Source of the DNA: Marininema halotolerans
Lineage (GTDB): Bacteria; Bacillota; Bacilli; Thermoactinomycetales; DSM-45169
NCBI RefSeq assembly: GCF_900116235.1
Contig: NZ_FPAA01000001.1
Location: 186,001-250,000 of the forward strand
Length of the DNA: 64,000 bases
Direction of reading: 5' to 3'
The first letter of the stretch is position 1. Each line of letters opens with the position of its first letter. Shown piece after piece: positions 36,539 through 46,570 of the stretch. Under the pieces are notes generated by a model, which ran no database searches, was not told the origin of the DNA, and saw only the letters and a program-made list of their open reading frames with translations. The position numbers and the translations under genes were made by a program.

Positions 36539-36582
36539 CACCAGAAAGGACTCTCCCGATGAAGGAAGAGTCCTTTCTGGTG
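36539..36582 (+). terminator. Hairpin terminator after pspC gene
   Basis: A 16-bp perfect stem CACCAGAAAGGACTCT with its complement and a 12-nt loop. The following TGCTTAAAAA is poor in U, so termination may be weak. Confidence 0.6.
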
Positions 36583-36660
36583 CTTAAAAACCCTCTTGTG
36601 TTCATTCCATTCTATCCGATAACGAATGGACTCGTCACATTGAGGTGCTCGTCGTCTTCA

Positions 36661-36840
36661 TTCACCCTTTGACTTCTTGAAGGAAACAAACAAGAATGCC
36701 GCGGGTATAAATAAACTACCAACAAAGAATGCGAGTGAAATTCCCTGGTTGAATAGCAACGAACCAAATAAGTTACCTACGACCAAGCCAATAGCCACCC
36801 ACTTATAGGGTCTTCTAGACGGAATGAGAAACCACTTCCT
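36661..36840 (-). pseudogene. Short membrane-protein frame without a start codon
   Basis: Sixty consecutive sense codons on the minus strand between a TAG (36841-36843) and a TGA (36658-36660). They encode KWFLIPSRRPYKWVAIGLVV, then a second hydrophobic segment ending FVSFKKSKGE. This looks like a real two-helix membrane protein with a basic tail. No ATG/GTG/TTG with an RBS occurs at its 5' end. Either it starts at an internal GTG, or it is a 5'-truncated remnant. Confidence 0.35.
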
Positions 36841-36880
36841 CTAAGAAGAGTCAAAAGCCGATAAAGGATCACTTAACGGC

Positions 36881-37273
36881 TTAGCGCTTTGCCTCATCAA
36901 TAATCTGGATTAACTCGGCCTCTACTTCTTCGCCGATTTGACGCAGATCATCATCTTCCGTTAACCCTAATAATACCGTTGGCCTCGTTAATCCAATATG
37001 GGTTTTCAGTGTTTCTTCACTACGGTAAACCACCATTTTACAAGGAAGAAAATATCCACCCTTTTGATTGCGACTCAAGACTTTTTTGGCTACATCAGGA
37101 TTACACACTTCCAGAATGCGAAAGTCTTGCTTTAAAGCAATGCCCGATTCCATCAATTTGGTTGGAATATCTAATTTCCAAAGCACACTATATCCGTTAA
37201 ACGAAAGTGCCTGCTCTAAAGAGCGAATGGCATCATCCACTTGTTCCGAAGTTTCCACTGTATAATCGTACAT
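36881..37273 (-). CDS. DUF302-family protein
   Basis: 130 residues. The family pattern is present: NGYSVLWKLDIPTKLMESGI, FRILEVCNPDVAKKVLS, then LPCKMVVYRS. DUF302 proteins have a compact alpha/beta fold; a role in redox or stress has been suggested but not shown. ATG 37273 has AAGGAG at 8 nt; the longer frame to 37348 is not supported. It is preceded on its strand by a possibly structured leader. Confidence 0.85.
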   Translation of the reverse strand: MYDYTVETSEQVDDAIRSLEQALSFNGYSVLWKLDIPTKLMESGIALKQDFRILEVCNPDVAKKVLSRNQKGGYFLPCKMVVYRSEETLKTHIGLTRPTVLLGLTEDDDLRQIGEEVEAELIQIIDEAKR

Positions 37274-37539
37274 CACTACCGCTCCTTTTATTGTTCTTGC
37301 GAACACTCGATTCTGAATTATTAACATTTCAGTTCTGTACTTATTCACTGATCCAGTTCTTCATTCTAAAATAAGCGCACTCACTCATACGATGGGGTTG
37401 TTACCTGCTTGGCAACTGCGTAAACCCTTTGGGTCCTTAATCGTCTAATTATTGTGCGCTCATCATCCATCGATGGTAAGCGGGTACTTGAAAATGCGCA
37501 CCCTATCTATATCCCCTATTCTAGTGAGAAATAAACAAA
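37274..37539. other. Intergenic region with possibly structured element
   Basis: About 270 bp between the DUF302 gene and the uvrA terminator. Nested inverted repeats occur: GCGCAC (37375-37380) with GTGCGC (37454-37459), ACGAT (37389-37393) with ATCGT (37440-37444), and GGGTT (37395-37399) with AACCC (37423-37427), plus a TTACC/GGCAA hairpin. The order suggests an RNA of about 85 nt with stacked helices, read most likely on the minus strand as the DUF302 leader. No known riboswitch was recognised. Confidence 0.35.
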
Positions 37540-37574
37540 ACAAAGAGCAAATCCCAGTTGGATTTGCTCTTTGT
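37540..37574 (-). terminator. Terminator of uvrBA
   Basis: A 15-bp perfect stem ACAAAGAGCAAATCC with its complement and loop CAGTT, followed on the minus strand by TTTGTTTATTT. Confidence 0.9.
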
Positions 37575-37595
37575 ACAGGGTTGTTAGAGAATCGA

Positions 37596-40466
37596 TTACC
37601 CGGATACTTGGGCAGACAATTTATCATAGTAGGCTTCCATCCGTTTGCGATCTCTTTCTAAGATCGGTTGAAGATAATATCCTGTGTGGGACCCTTTGTT
37701 TTCAACCACTTCCTCTGGTGTACCTGTCGCAACAATGGTTCCTCCACCTGTACCACCTTCTGGTCCCAAATCAATCAAATAGTCTGCTGTTTTAATCACA
37801 TCAAGGTTGTGCTCAATCACTAACACCGAATCACCATTTTCAACGAGTCGCTGCAATACGTTAAGGAGCCGGGAGATATCATCCACATGCAGTCCGGTTG
37901 TGGGTTCATCCAGTACATATAAAGTGCGGCCCTTGGAGCGTTTGTACAACTCAGAAGCCAACTTCACCCGTTGGGCCTCACCACCCGATAAGGTCGTAGC
38001 AGGTTGGCCCAATTTCACATAACCCAGCCCTACATCAAATAGGGTTTGCACCTTTCGTTGAATGCGCGGAATATTTTTAAAGAACTCACACGCTTCCTCC
38101 ACACGCATCTCCAAAACGTCAGCAATGTTTTTTCCTTTGTATTTCACCTCTAGGGTGTCACGGTTATATCGTTTTCCTTTACATTCTTCACAAGGAACGT
38201 AGACATCCGGCAAAAAATGCATCTCAATTTTGATAATCCCGTCCCCACGGCATGCTTCGCACCGTCCACCCTTCACATTGAAGGAAAAACGTCCTTTCTT
38301 ATATCCGCGTACCTTTGCTTCTTGAGTGGCAGCAAAGACATCTCGCACATCATCAAACAAACTGGTATAGGTAGCGGGATTCGACCGTGGCGTGCGACCA
38401 ATAGGGGACTGATCAATATTAATCACTTTGTCCAGATGAGTTATCCCTGTAATCTCCTGATGCTCACCAGGAACGGCTTTCGCACGATGTAATTCACGGC
38501 TAAGGGATTTCAAGAGAATTTCATTGATCAGGGTGCTCTTCCCTGAACCGGATACACCAGTAACACAGGTAAATACGCCAAGGGGAATATTCACATTTAC
38601 ATTCCTCAGGTTATTCTCCTTCGCTCCTATCACCTCTAGCCAATTGCCATTGGGCTCGCGTCTTTCCACTGGCAAGGGAATAAATTTTCTCCCGGATAGA
38701 TATTCACCCGTCAAGGAATGTTCCATCGCCATCACTTCGACAGGAGTCCCACTCGCAACAATCTCACCACCATGCGTACCAGCACCAGGGCCTACATCGA
38801 TGATGTAGTCGGCAGCCATCATCGTATCCTCATCATGTTCGACGACGATCAAGGTATTTCCCAGGTCACGCATCTGTTCTAACGTTTCAATCAGGCGCGC
38901 ATTATCCCGTTGATGAAGCCCAATACTTGGTTCATCTAATATATACAGCACACCCATTAGTTTGGAGCCGATTTGAGTCGCTAAACGAATCCGTTGGGCT
39001 TCACCACCTGAAAGCGTACCCGCCGCTCGGTTAAGGGTTAAATAATTGAGCCCCACATTGTTTAAAAAGCCGAGACGACCTTGAATTTCTTTTAAAATCT
39101 GACGACCAATCGTCAGTTCTTTCTCGGTCAGATCCAAGGAATTAAAGAATTCCATTGCTTCTTGAATGGATAAGCTGGTGACATAAGCAATTGACTGACC
39201 ACCGACGAAGACCGAAAGTGTCTCTTTCCGTAATCGTGCGCCTTTACATGATGGACAATCCTTTTTACTCATGTAACCTTCAATGATCTCACGAACCGCA
39301 TCGGATCCCGTCTCACGAAAGCGGCGCTCTAAATTTTTCAGCACCCCTTCAAACCGAATATTGACTTCCCTCATTCCCATCTCCGAATCGTATCGGAAGG
39401 GAATACGATCACCCGTCCCCTTTAAAATAATATCAAGATGCTTCTTCGGTAAATCCTGCACAGGTACATCCATCGAAATATCATAATACCGGCAAGCAGA
39501 CTCCAGTAATTGAGGATAATAGGTGCTCGATTTCCCTTGCCATGCCTCGATCGCCCCATCTGCTAAGCTTTTACTCCAATCCGGTATCACAAGCTGTGGA
39601 TCCACTTCCATCCGACTTCCCAATCCATCACAGGTTGGACATGCACCAAAGGGACTGTTAAAAGAGAACATCCTTGGCGATAGTTCATCCATGGAAAATC
39701 CACATTCTGGACAAGCTAAATTTTGACTAAATAACATCTCATCCCCATCAATCACATCCACAATCACTTTCCCCGATGCCAACTGCAGAGCGGTTTCTAA
39801 GGAGTCAGTGAGGCGCGTATCCACTCCCTCTTTCACGACGATCCGATCCACAACCACTTCAATCGAGTGCTTTTTGTTCTTCTCCAATTGGATTTCCTCA
39901 GACAAATCCATGACTTCACCGTCAATGCGTACACGGACGAAGCCTTGCTTTCTGATTTCGTCCATCAATTTGACATGCTCCCCTTTTCTTCCACTCACCA
40001 TAGGAGCCAATACCTGAATCCGAGTCCGGTCCGGTAGTTCCATTACCCGATCAGTCATCTGTTGTACGGTCTGGGAGCGAATTTCAATCCCATGATCGGG
40101 GCAGTATGCCCGTCCTACACGAGCATACAACAGACGCAAGTAATCATAGATCTCCGTCACCGTACCCACCGTTGAACGGGGATTCTTACTCGTCGTTTTT
40201 TGGTCAATTGAAATCGCTGGCGATAAACCATCTATCGAATCCACATCCGGTTTATCCATCTGACCAAGAAATTGACGAGCATAAGCTGATAGGGATTCAA
40301 CATATCTCCGCTGCCCTTCAGCATAGATCGTGTCAAAGGCAAGGGAGGACTTGCCCGACCCGGAAAGACCGGTTAAAACTACAAGTTTGTCACGGGGAAT
40401 TATCACGTCCACTTCTTTTAAATTGTGTACACGCGCCCCCCGAATGACGATATTTTCCTGGGTCAA
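37596..40466 (-). CDS. uvrA: Excinuclease ABC subunit A
   Basis: Damage-recognition ATPase of nucleotide excision repair, acting with UvrB. 956 residues, normal length. Two ABC modules: Walker [13 protein letters not shown] (about 32) and [11 protein letters not shown] (about 641), with LSGGEAQR signatures in each half. Zinc-finger cysteine pairs are CPECG...CPTC near 257-284 and CEAC...CEEC near 735-762. The start is TTG 40466, 4 bp after the uvrB stop, with GGAG inside the end of uvrB. Co-transcribed with uvrB. Confidence 0.98.
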   Translation of the reverse strand: MTQENIVIRGARVHNLKEVDVIIPRDKLVVLTGLSGSGKSSLAFDTIYAEGQRRYVESLSAYARQFLGQMDKPDVDSIDGLSPAISIDQKTTSKNPRSTVGTVTEIYDYLRLLYARVGRAYCPDHGIEIRSQTVQQMTDRVMELPDRTRIQVLAPMVSGRKGEHVKLMDEIRKQGFVRVRIDGEVMDLSEEIQLEKNKKHSIEVVVDRIVVKEGVDTRLTDSLETALQLASGKVIVDVIDGDEMLFSQNLACPECGFSMDELSPRMFSFNSPFGACPTCDGLGSRMEVDPQLVIPDWSKSLADGAIEAWQGKSSTYYPQLLESACRYYDISMDVPVQDLPKKHLDIILKGTGDRIPFRYDSEMGMREVNIRFEGVLKNLERRFRETGSDAVREIIEGYMSKKDCPSCKGARLRKETLSVFVGGQSIAYVTSLSIQEAMEFFNSLDLTEKELTIGRQILKEIQGRLGFLNNVGLNYLTLNRAAGTLSGGEAQRIRLATQIGSKLMGVLYILDEPSIGLHQRDNARLIETLEQMRDLGNTLIVVEHDEDTMMAADYIIDVGPGAGTHGGEIVASGTPVEVMAMEHSLTGEYLSGRKFIPLPVERREPNGNWLEVIGAKENNLRNVNVNIPLGVFTCVTGVSGSGKSTLINEILLKSLSRELHRAKAVPGEHQEITGITHLDKVINIDQSPIGRTPRSNPATYTSLFDDVRDVFAATQEAKVRGYKKGRFSFNVKGGRCEACRGDGIIKIEMHFLPDVYVPCEECKGKRYNRDTLEVKYKGKNIADVLEMRVEEACEFFKNIPRIQRKVQTLFDVGLGYVKLGQPATTLSGGEAQRVKLASELYKRSKGRTLYVLDEPTTGLHVDDISRLLNVLQRLVENGDSVLVIEHNLDVIKTADYLIDLGPEGGTGGGTIVATGTPEEVVENKGSHTGYYLQPILERDRKRMEAYYDKLSAQVSG

Positions 40467-40470
40467 TGTC

Positions 40471-42456
40471 TTACGCTCCCTCCGCTTTTAATTCGAGAAT
40501 CATATCACGTAATTCTGCCGCTCGCTCAAAGTTAAGTTCCCTAGCTGCTGTTTTCATTTCTTTTTCCATTCGTTGGATCATCTGTTGTCGATCCTTCTTG
40601 CTCATTTTAGCCGGTTCAGGTACCACCTGATACGTGGATCCACCTTCTGCCACCTTTGTCGCTTCAATTACTTCACGAACGGCTTTTTTCACCGTCTGTG
40701 GAGTAATCCCATGTAGCTTATTATTAGCCATCTGTTTTTCACGACGTCGTTCCGTCTCATCGATCGCACGACGCATCGAATCGGTGATCTTATCTGCATA
40801 CATCACAACTTCTCCATTAGCATTCCGAGCGGCACGACCAATTGTTTGAATTAACGAACGCTCCGCTCGTAAGAATCCTTCTTTGTCCGCATCAAGAATC
40901 GCCACAAGAGAAACTTCAGGTAGATCCAATCCTTCTCGCAACAAGTTAATCCCTACCAAGACATCAAACTCTCCCAACCGTAGACTACGCAAAATTTGCA
41001 TCCGTTCGATCGTCTTAATGTCGGAATGAAGGTATCGAACCTTGATACCCACCTCTTTTAAGTAATCCGTCAGATCCTCCGACATTTTCTTGGTTAGGGT
41101 GGTGACCAGTACGCGTTCATTTCGATTTAAGCGTGTATGAATCTCACCAATCAAATCATCAATTTGGCCCTGAATCGGTCGTACATGGATTTTGGGATCC
41201 AACAAACCGGTGGGTCGAATAATTTGTTCAACGACCTTAGGAGCTCGCTCTAACTCATAGTTTCCAGGGGTGGCTGATACATAGATGACTTGATTCATCC
41301 GTTCCTCAAACTCGTTAAATTGAAGCGGACGGTTATCCATCGCTGAAGGGAGACGAAAGCCGTGTTCAACGAGCATCTCCTTCCGAGCACGATCGCCCTT
41401 ATACATGGCACCGATCTGGGGAACGGTCACATGGGATTCATCAATCACAATCAAAAAGTCATCCGGGAAATAATGAAGGAGCGTATAGGGTGTATCCCCG
41501 GCTTTCTTTCCAACAAGGTGACGGGAATAGTTTTCAATTCCAGAACAAAATCCAACCTCCCGCATCATCTCCATATCGTAGCGAGTACGCTGTTCCAAAC
41601 GTTGTGCTTCCAGTAACTTATCCTGCGATTTAAGTTCGGCTAATCGTTCATCCAGTTCCGCTTCAATATCTTTTAACGCACGCCGTAGCACTGATTCACG
41701 GGTAACATAATGTGACGCAGGAAAGATGGCAATATGATCTCGATCACCAAGGATTTCCCCTGTTAAAACATCAATCTCACGAATTCGTTCAATTTCGTCT
41801 CCAAAAAACTCGACGCGAACCGCTTGTTCTGAACGGGAAACGGGGAATATTTCCACGACATCTCCCTTGACTCGAAAGGTCCCACGCACAAAGTTCATAT
41901 CATTCCGTTCATATTGAATATCGACGAGGTTCCGTAAGACTGCATTGCGATCCCTTTCCATCCCTTTTCTTAGGGAGACCACTTGCTCACGATATTCTTC
42001 AGGTGAACCCAGTCCATAAATACAGGAAACACTCGCAACAATAATTACGTCCCTGCGCTCAAAGAGTGCGGACGTAGCTGAGTGGCGTAATTTATCGATT
42101 TCATCATTAATCGAAGCATCCTTCTCAATATAGGTGTCGGTATGGGGGACATATGCTTCGGGTTGATAGTAATCATAGTAGCTCACAAAATATTCAACGG
42201 CATGCTCCGGAAAGAGCTCTTTCAATTCCCCACACAATTGAGCGGCTAGTGTTTTATTAGGAGCAATCACTAGCGTGGGTCTTCCTTCCTTTGCAATGGT
42301 ATTAGCAATGGTAAAGGTTTTACCAGTCCCCGTGGCACCTAGTAACACTTGATGCTTCTTTCCTTGATGAAGCCCTTCTGTCAATTCCTGAATGGCGTTG
42401 GGTTGGTCACCCTGGGGAGTATATTCGGATACCATGTGAAAAACACGCTCTGCCAT
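40471..42456 (-). CDS. uvrB: Excinuclease ABC subunit B
   Basis: DNA-damage verification helicase-like subunit; 661 residues. Walker [15 protein letters not shown] (about 40), beta-hairpin region [20 protein letters not shown] near 94-113, helicase motif [14 protein letters not shown], and a C-terminal UVR domain ([14 protein letters not shown]) that contacts UvrC. ATG 42456 follows GAGGTG. First gene of uvrBA under a promoter and SOS box. Confidence 0.98.
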   Translation of the reverse strand: MAERVFHMVSEYTPQGDQPNAIQELTEGLHQGKKHQVLLGATGTGKTFTIANTIAKEGRPTLVIAPNKTLAAQLCGELKELFPEHAVEYFVSYYDYYQPEAYVPHTDTYIEKDASINDEIDKLRHSATSALFERRDVIIVASVSCIYGLGSPEEYREQVVSLRKGMERDRNAVLRNLVDIQYERNDMNFVRGTFRVKGDVVEIFPVSRSEQAVRVEFFGDEIERIREIDVLTGEILGDRDHIAIFPASHYVTRESVLRRALKDIEAELDERLAELKSQDKLLEAQRLEQRTRYDMEMMREVGFCSGIENYSRHLVGKKAGDTPYTLLHYFPDDFLIVIDESHVTVPQIGAMYKGDRARKEMLVEHGFRLPSAMDNRPLQFNEFEERMNQVIYVSATPGNYELERAPKVVEQIIRPTGLLDPKIHVRPIQGQIDDLIGEIHTRLNRNERVLVTTLTKKMSEDLTDYLKEVGIKVRYLHSDIKTIERMQILRSLRLGEFDVLVGINLLREGLDLPEVSLVAILDADKEGFLRAERSLIQTIGRAARNANGEVVMYADKITDSMRRAIDETERRREKQMANNKLHGITPQTVKKAVREVIEATKVAEGGSTYQVVPEPAKMSKKDRQQMIQRMEKEMKTAARELNFERAAELRDMILELKAEGA

Positions 42457-42487
42457 GGTTTATCACCTCGGATCTGTCATTCTTCCC

Positions 42488-42493
42488 ATTATA
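42488..42493 (-). promoter_or_regulatory. -10 element of the uvrBA promoter
   Basis: A perfect TATAAT on the minus strand, 32 bp upstream of uvrB. The -35 is poor (region 42511-42516) and abuts the SOS box, consistent with regulated rather than strong constitutive transcription. Confidence 0.6.
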
Positions 42494-42515
42494 ACACAAA
42501 GGGAACCTCGGACGA

Positions 42516-42527
42516 GAACGTTTGTTC
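42516..42527 (-). promoter_or_regulatory. LexA (DinR) SOS box
   Basis: GAACGTTTGTTC, the inverted GAAC-N4-GTTC core of the Bacillus SOS box (known consensus CGAACRNRYGTTYC). It lies just upstream of, and touching, the uvrB -35 region. uvrBA is a known SOS operon in B. subtilis. Confidence 0.85.
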
Positions 42528-42530
42528 CGA

Positions 42531-42562
42531 AAATAAAAGAACCAGTACAAAAGCACTGGTCC
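42531..42562 (-). terminator. Terminator of the epimerase gene
   Basis: GGACCAGTGC with GTACTGGTTC (10 bp with G-U pairs), followed on the minus strand by TTTTATTTTC. Confidence 0.75.
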
Positions 42563-42576
42563 TCACAAGGATCTCT

Positions 42577-43542
42577 TTAGTTAAGGGGCTGTATCCGGGA
42601 AACGCCTTCCTTGAAGGTCGTCTTTGGTTGATATTGTAATTCTTTCATCGCCTTATCTATGGGGTATCTCCGTGGTAGCGAGAGAAACTCGACTTCAAAT
42701 CGTGTGATCGGGGGACTCCCTTTCAATTTAAATCCACCCCAAACATTTTCCATCAGCCCGCTTACGCTACGCATTAACCCTGATGGGAGGGACATTTTCG
42801 GGCCGGGTACCTGAGCCGCTTCAAATACACCTTCAAAGAATTCCCGTGCCGACATCGGTTCATTATTCGTTATATAATAAATTTCGCCAGATCGCCCATG
42901 TTCCAGGGATTGCATGATCGCCTCGACGACGTTATCCACGTACACGTGCTCAATCATTGCTTTCCCTTGGTCCATCCAGGGAAACTGCCCTTTTTTCGAA
43001 CGCTGTACAATATCCATCATCTGTTCTGAATCCTCAGCCCAGATAAAGGTCGGCCGCAAAATAATCCGTTCAATTTTTCCGGGCGCTTCCAATACAGCTT
43101 TCTCTGACAACAGCTTCGATTTACCATAAGAGGAGCTCGGCACTTCAGGGTAGGGAGTCTCTTCATTGACATCCACTAGTGACTTTCCTGCCTGTAACAC
43201 CGAATCCGAACTAATGTGAACCATTCGGCGCACATGATGCTTTTCTGCCACCTCTATCAAACGACGCGGAGCCTCGGTGTTCACTTGGTAAAACTGCTCC
43301 CACTTTCCCCACGTTCCAATATACGCTGCAAGATGGACCAGGACATCGACTCCTGAAAGATTCTCGGACCAAGAAGCAATATCCTCAAGGGTTCCTCTTA
43401 CCGGAGTTACTCCGATCTTTTTCAATCCCTCGGCAACCTGATCATTGCGAGATAAGGCCAATACATGGTGCCCCTCCTCAACTAAACGTCGAATCAAACG
43501 TTTTCCTACAAACCCAGAGGCTCCAGTCACAAATACACGCAT
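42577..43542 (-). CDS. NAD-dependent epimerase/dehydratase (extended SDR)
   Basis: 321 residues. The Rossmann glycine motif is TGASGFVGKRLIRRL near the start, and the catalytic YxxxK is SSSYGKSKLLSEK (about 140-152) with upstream Ser in HISSDS. The substrate-binding half is divergent, so sugar-nucleotide, steroid-like or other substrates are all possible. ATG 43542 follows AAGGAG at 8 nt; an upstream ATG at 43563 is less likely. It is 52 bp after minJ on the same strand. Confidence 0.88.
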   Translation of the reverse strand: MRVFVTGASGFVGKRLIRRLVEEGHHVLALSRNDQVAEGLKKIGVTPVRGTLEDIASWSENLSGVDVLVHLAAYIGTWGKWEQFYQVNTEAPRRLIEVAEKHHVRRMVHISSDSVLQAGKSLVDVNEETPYPEVPSSSYGKSKLLSEKAVLEAPGKIERIILRPTFIWAEDSEQMMDIVQRSKKGQFPWMDQGKAMIEHVYVDNVVEAIMQSLEHGRSGEIYYITNNEPMSAREFFEGVFEAAQVPGPKMSLPSGLMRSVSGLMENVWGGFKLKGSPPITRFEVEFLSLPRRYPIDKAMKELQYQPKTTFKEGVSRIQPLN

Positions 43543-43594
43543 ACATCGATCTCCTTTTAGCATTATAAATGACTTACATTTTCTTACATATCGA

Positions 43595-44740
43595 TCACTG
43601 CTGATGTTCCTGCGTCCTGATCGTTGGGTTTAACGATATCGCTTTAGGAATCTCAACAATCCCTAGATGTACAGGGTCCCCTTCATAGAGCACCCGCTGG
43701 GATAATCTAGTTTCCCCATGGCGATCCATCACCTCTAATCGACAGAGAGCACCGGATGTACTTATATTATGTTCCAACGCCCTTAAATCAGTCACTTCCA
43801 TACCATTTACCTTAAGGACGGTATCCCCTGGTTTGATATGCATCATTTTGGCAGGGCTATTTGGCCATACAGCTAAGATATTTACCCCTTTTTCATTTGA
43901 GGTAAACAAGGGTGAACGGCGCCGCTCTCGAATGCGCCCCAGTTGATAGATCCCCTCATGCCCCAGTATACAAAAACTAGCAGCCAACCACATGAAAGCG
44001 GGCCAAAACATGGCGCCCCAGCTTACCAATCCCAATAACCCCGCATACACTAAAATGAGCGAAGAGGAACGACGTTTTTGTTGGCGCATGGGTCGTGATA
44101 GATTTACACGCGAAAAGCCAATTACCAAGGGTAACGGGAGCCATCCATTCGGTGTACCAATGACAAGAGGCAATGCCCATATTTTTTGCAACAAAGCGCC
44201 ACCAACCACTTGTCCTGCTTTTGTTTCCTCGACAATCGGGGTGCTACCTCGCTGACCATCGAGCCGTACGAGTAACCATTCTAATCCATGAAGAGCACTC
44301 ATTAACAATAACCAATCGGGTGTGTGAAAGTCGGATAGTCCAAGCCATATTCCCTCTGTACTCCAGCCTGCTTGTTCCCAGCACAAAGAGACGAAGGTGA
44401 GCACGCCAATCGCATAGCTGGGACAAGCAAAGCGCGGTCGAATGAGGAACATTCCGATCACTCCACCCCACACCCATGGAATGGATGCTCCATCGATCTC
44501 AAACATCCACGAGGATACTCCGAATGAAAACAGGAGACCCCCTCCTATCCCAAATAAGAGCGACCGTAAAAACAAAGGTGTCGGTGGATGCAATCGACTT
44601 CCCAATTTCTTCTGTTCCTTTATCCCCTTCCAAGCATATTGCCACGCTACTAATAGAATGGCTAAGAGCCAAAAGGGATGAACCGCGCTCACTTTCCAAG
44701 CTCCCCAAGGACTTTCCCATAGAAGAAAAAAGGGTTCCAC
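43595..44740 (-). CDS. minJ: MinJ-like division topology protein with PDZ domain
   Basis: In B. subtilis MinJ bridges DivIVA and MinD at poles and septa. This 381-residue protein has about seven hydrophobic segments up to residue 280 and a C-terminal PDZ domain (about 285-370: NILAVWPNSPAKMMHIKPGD followed by TVLKVNGMEVTD), the same architecture. Location next to ctpB and ftsXE matches the B. subtilis yvjD locus. Sequence divergence is high, so the orthology call rests on both architecture and synteny. GTG 44740 with AGGAGG upstream. Confidence 0.75.
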   Translation of the reverse strand: MEPFFLLWESPWGAWKVSAVHPFWLLAILLVAWQYAWKGIKEQKKLGSRLHPPTPLFLRSLLFGIGGGLLFSFGVSSWMFEIDGASIPWVWGGVIGMFLIRPRFACPSYAIGVLTFVSLCWEQAGWSTEGIWLGLSDFHTPDWLLLMSALHGLEWLLVRLDGQRGSTPIVEETKAGQVVGGALLQKIWALPLVIGTPNGWLPLPLVIGFSRVNLSRPMRQQKRRSSSLILVYAGLLGLVSWGAMFWPAFMWLAASFCILGHEGIYQLGRIRERRRSPLFTSNEKGVNILAVWPNSPAKMMHIKPGDTVLKVNGMEVTDLRALEHNISTSGALCRLEVMDRHGETRLSQRVLYEGDPVHLGIVEIPKAISLNPTIRTQEHQQ

Positions 44741-44763
44741 TTACCATCCTCCTCCTATTTATA

Positions 44764-44797
44764 AAAAAAGCATCCCACGAAAAAGGATCGTGGGATG
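44764..44797 (-). terminator. Terminator between ctpB and minJ
   Basis: CATCCCACGA/TCGTGGGATG (10 bp, 7-nt loop), followed on the minus strand by CTTTTTTTAT. It should end the ftsE-ftsX-envC-ctpB transcripts. Confidence 0.88.
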
Positions 44798-44827
44798 AGT
44801 TTCGCTATTTCAAGGGAAAACCCTTCA

Positions 44828-46294
44828 TCATTTTATTTTTTTCTTTAAAGTCTCTTCTGCAACGCGTAGTTGCAAATCCGCTTCGGGTTTGCGAACCATC
44901 TTGATAAAGGCTTCTTGCAATTTGGCTCCAGTCTTCTTATCAACTTCACCCGTTACTGAAAGCTTGTGGGTTTTCTGGAATGCCTTCACTGCAGTTTCTG
45001 TCTGTTCGCTGAAATAACCATCTTTTCGGTCCGTTCGGTATCCTAACCCTTCCAAGACGAGTTGGAGGTTTTTCACTTCCGTAGAGTTCTGATTCTTTTT
45101 TAAAGGTTTGTCGGAGTGAATGATGGTTGCTTTGAAATAAGCAGGTAGTTTTGATTCAACATCAGGCTTAATCCCTTTCTTATGAATCCATTTCCCATCA
45201 GGAGTTAGCCATTTTGCCATGGTAAGTTTAAGGTTACTACCATCATTAAAGGTATTCGTCGTTTGTACAGTACCTTTTCCAAAGGTGGTTACGCCCACCG
45301 TCTGATAACCTGCTCCCTTCATTGCCCCAGCCAAGATCTCAGAAGCACTTGCCGAGCCCTTATCGGTCATTACAACAATGGGGTACTTTTTCTTCTTTCC
45401 ATCTTTGGCAAGGTATTTCGTCCGATTACCTTTGTTATCTTCTGTCATCATAATCCCTTGTCCCTTAGGCAAAAGATCCTCAGAGATTTTTAAAACAGCC
45501 TGCAACAATCCCCCGGGATTACCACGAACATCGATAACGAGGCCCTTCATCCCTTTTTTCTCCAACGCCTTCAGTTGATCTCCAAATTCATCCGCTGTTT
45601 CCTCAGAAAACTGAGTGATTTCGATTTTTCCAATCTGATCATCCATCATTTTGGAATGTACCGTCTCAATTGGGATCTCATCACGCACAACGGTAACTTT
45701 AAGGGTACCGCTTTCACCGGGTCGATTAATTTCCAGATGCGCCTTGGAGCCCTTGGGGCCTTTAATTTTGGAAACCGCTTCATTGAGGTCAAGCCCTTCC
45801 AAGCTCGTACCATTTACCTTGATAATTTGATCCTCTGGTTGCAGGCCTGCTTTTTCTGCAGGAGAGTTTTTAAAGGGGGAAACGATGGTCACTCGCCCTT
45901 TTTTCATAGAAACTTCAGCGCCAATTCCCTGAAAAGAGGACTTTAAGGAGGACATAAACTGATCTGCCGTTTTCTTATCCATGTAGGATGAATAGGGATC
46001 CTTAATAGACTCCACCATTCCACGGATCGCACCGTCCACAAGTTGTTGATCGTCCACTTTGTGAATGTATTGGGATTTAATTAACCCATACGTTTGCTTT
46101 AATTTCTCGGCATTTTCTTCAAAACCCTTAGTATCTGATTTGGTTACGGCCGGTCCCCCATTATTGGCTAAAAAGGATGAACCCGTAACTTCAGCAAGCA
46201 AACCACCGCCACCAACCACGGCAGCTGTCGTCAAGCTTGAAAGTAATACAGCAAACACAATTAATAATGCAACAGTACGTCCACGCAAGTACAT
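44828..46294 (-). CDS. ctpB: Carboxy-terminal processing protease (S41), CtpB-like
   Basis: A secreted or membrane-anchored serine protease; in B. subtilis CtpB cleaves SpoIVFA to trigger sigma-K in sporulation. 488 residues. N-terminal membrane anchor (ALLIVFAVLLSSLTTAAVVG), PDZ at about 110-200 (SPAEKAGLQPEDQIIKVNGT), then the S41 core with catalytic Ser in KGSASASEILAGA and Lys in TFGKGTVQT. The C-terminal 70 residues form a peptidoglycan-binding domain (LQLVLEGLGYRTDRKDGYFS). ATG 46294 with AAGGTGG. It sits downstream of the EnvC-like gene. Confidence 0.93.
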   Translation of the reverse strand: MYLRGRTVALLIVFAVLLSSLTTAAVVGGGGLLAEVTGSSFLANNGGPAVTKSDTKGFEENAEKLKQTYGLIKSQYIHKVDDQQLVDGAIRGMVESIKDPYSSYMDKKTADQFMSSLKSSFQGIGAEVSMKKGRVTIVSPFKNSPAEKAGLQPEDQIIKVNGTSLEGLDLNEAVSKIKGPKGSKAHLEINRPGESGTLKVTVVRDEIPIETVHSKMMDDQIGKIEITQFSEETADEFGDQLKALEKKGMKGLVIDVRGNPGGLLQAVLKISEDLLPKGQGIMMTEDNKGNRTKYLAKDGKKKKYPIVVMTDKGSASASEILAGAMKGAGYQTVGVTTFGKGTVQTTNTFNDGSNLKLTMAKWLTPDGKWIHKKGIKPDVESKLPAYFKATIIHSDKPLKKNQNSTEVKNLQLVLEGLGYRTDRKDGYFSEQTETAVKAFQKTHKLSVTGEVDKKTGAKLQEAFIKMVRKPEADLQLRVAEETLKKKIK

Positions 46295-46502
46295 CCCAAC
46301 ACCACCTTTATCAATTCAGGAAAGTTTCGCTCCAATCAATCTTCGCCAAGCATAAATAATCGCCGGCGTACCCACGCCGCCTCTTCGGGAACAAAATTAC
46401 CAATCGGTTGTTTCCATTCTATGTTTAGTAGGAAGAACTTAGTATTTAAGATACACTCTAGCATAGTGAAACAACGGGCACAAGGATTCCCAGGATGCAT
46501 AA

Positions 46503-46561
46503 AAAAACGGACAGATTGGAAGGAAAACGACGGCTGAGACTCCCTTCTAATCTGTCCGTTT
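46503..46561 (-). terminator. Terminator after the EnvC-like gene
   Basis: A 14-bp perfect inverted repeat AAAACGGACAGATT / AATCTGTCCGTTTT with a long loop, followed by TTTTTT on the minus strand; 10 bp past the stop. Confidence 0.85.
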
Positions 46562-46570
46562 TATTTTCAA

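Noticed and set aside
37375-37459. c-di-GMP, preQ1, fluoride or ZTP riboswitch
   Set aside because: Key conserved blocks of these families were not found in either strand; only the helices are visible.
38524-38808. Plus-strand frames within uvrA, uvrB and carB
   Set aside because: They are antisense shadows of well-conserved genes, with no RBS and unlikely composition.
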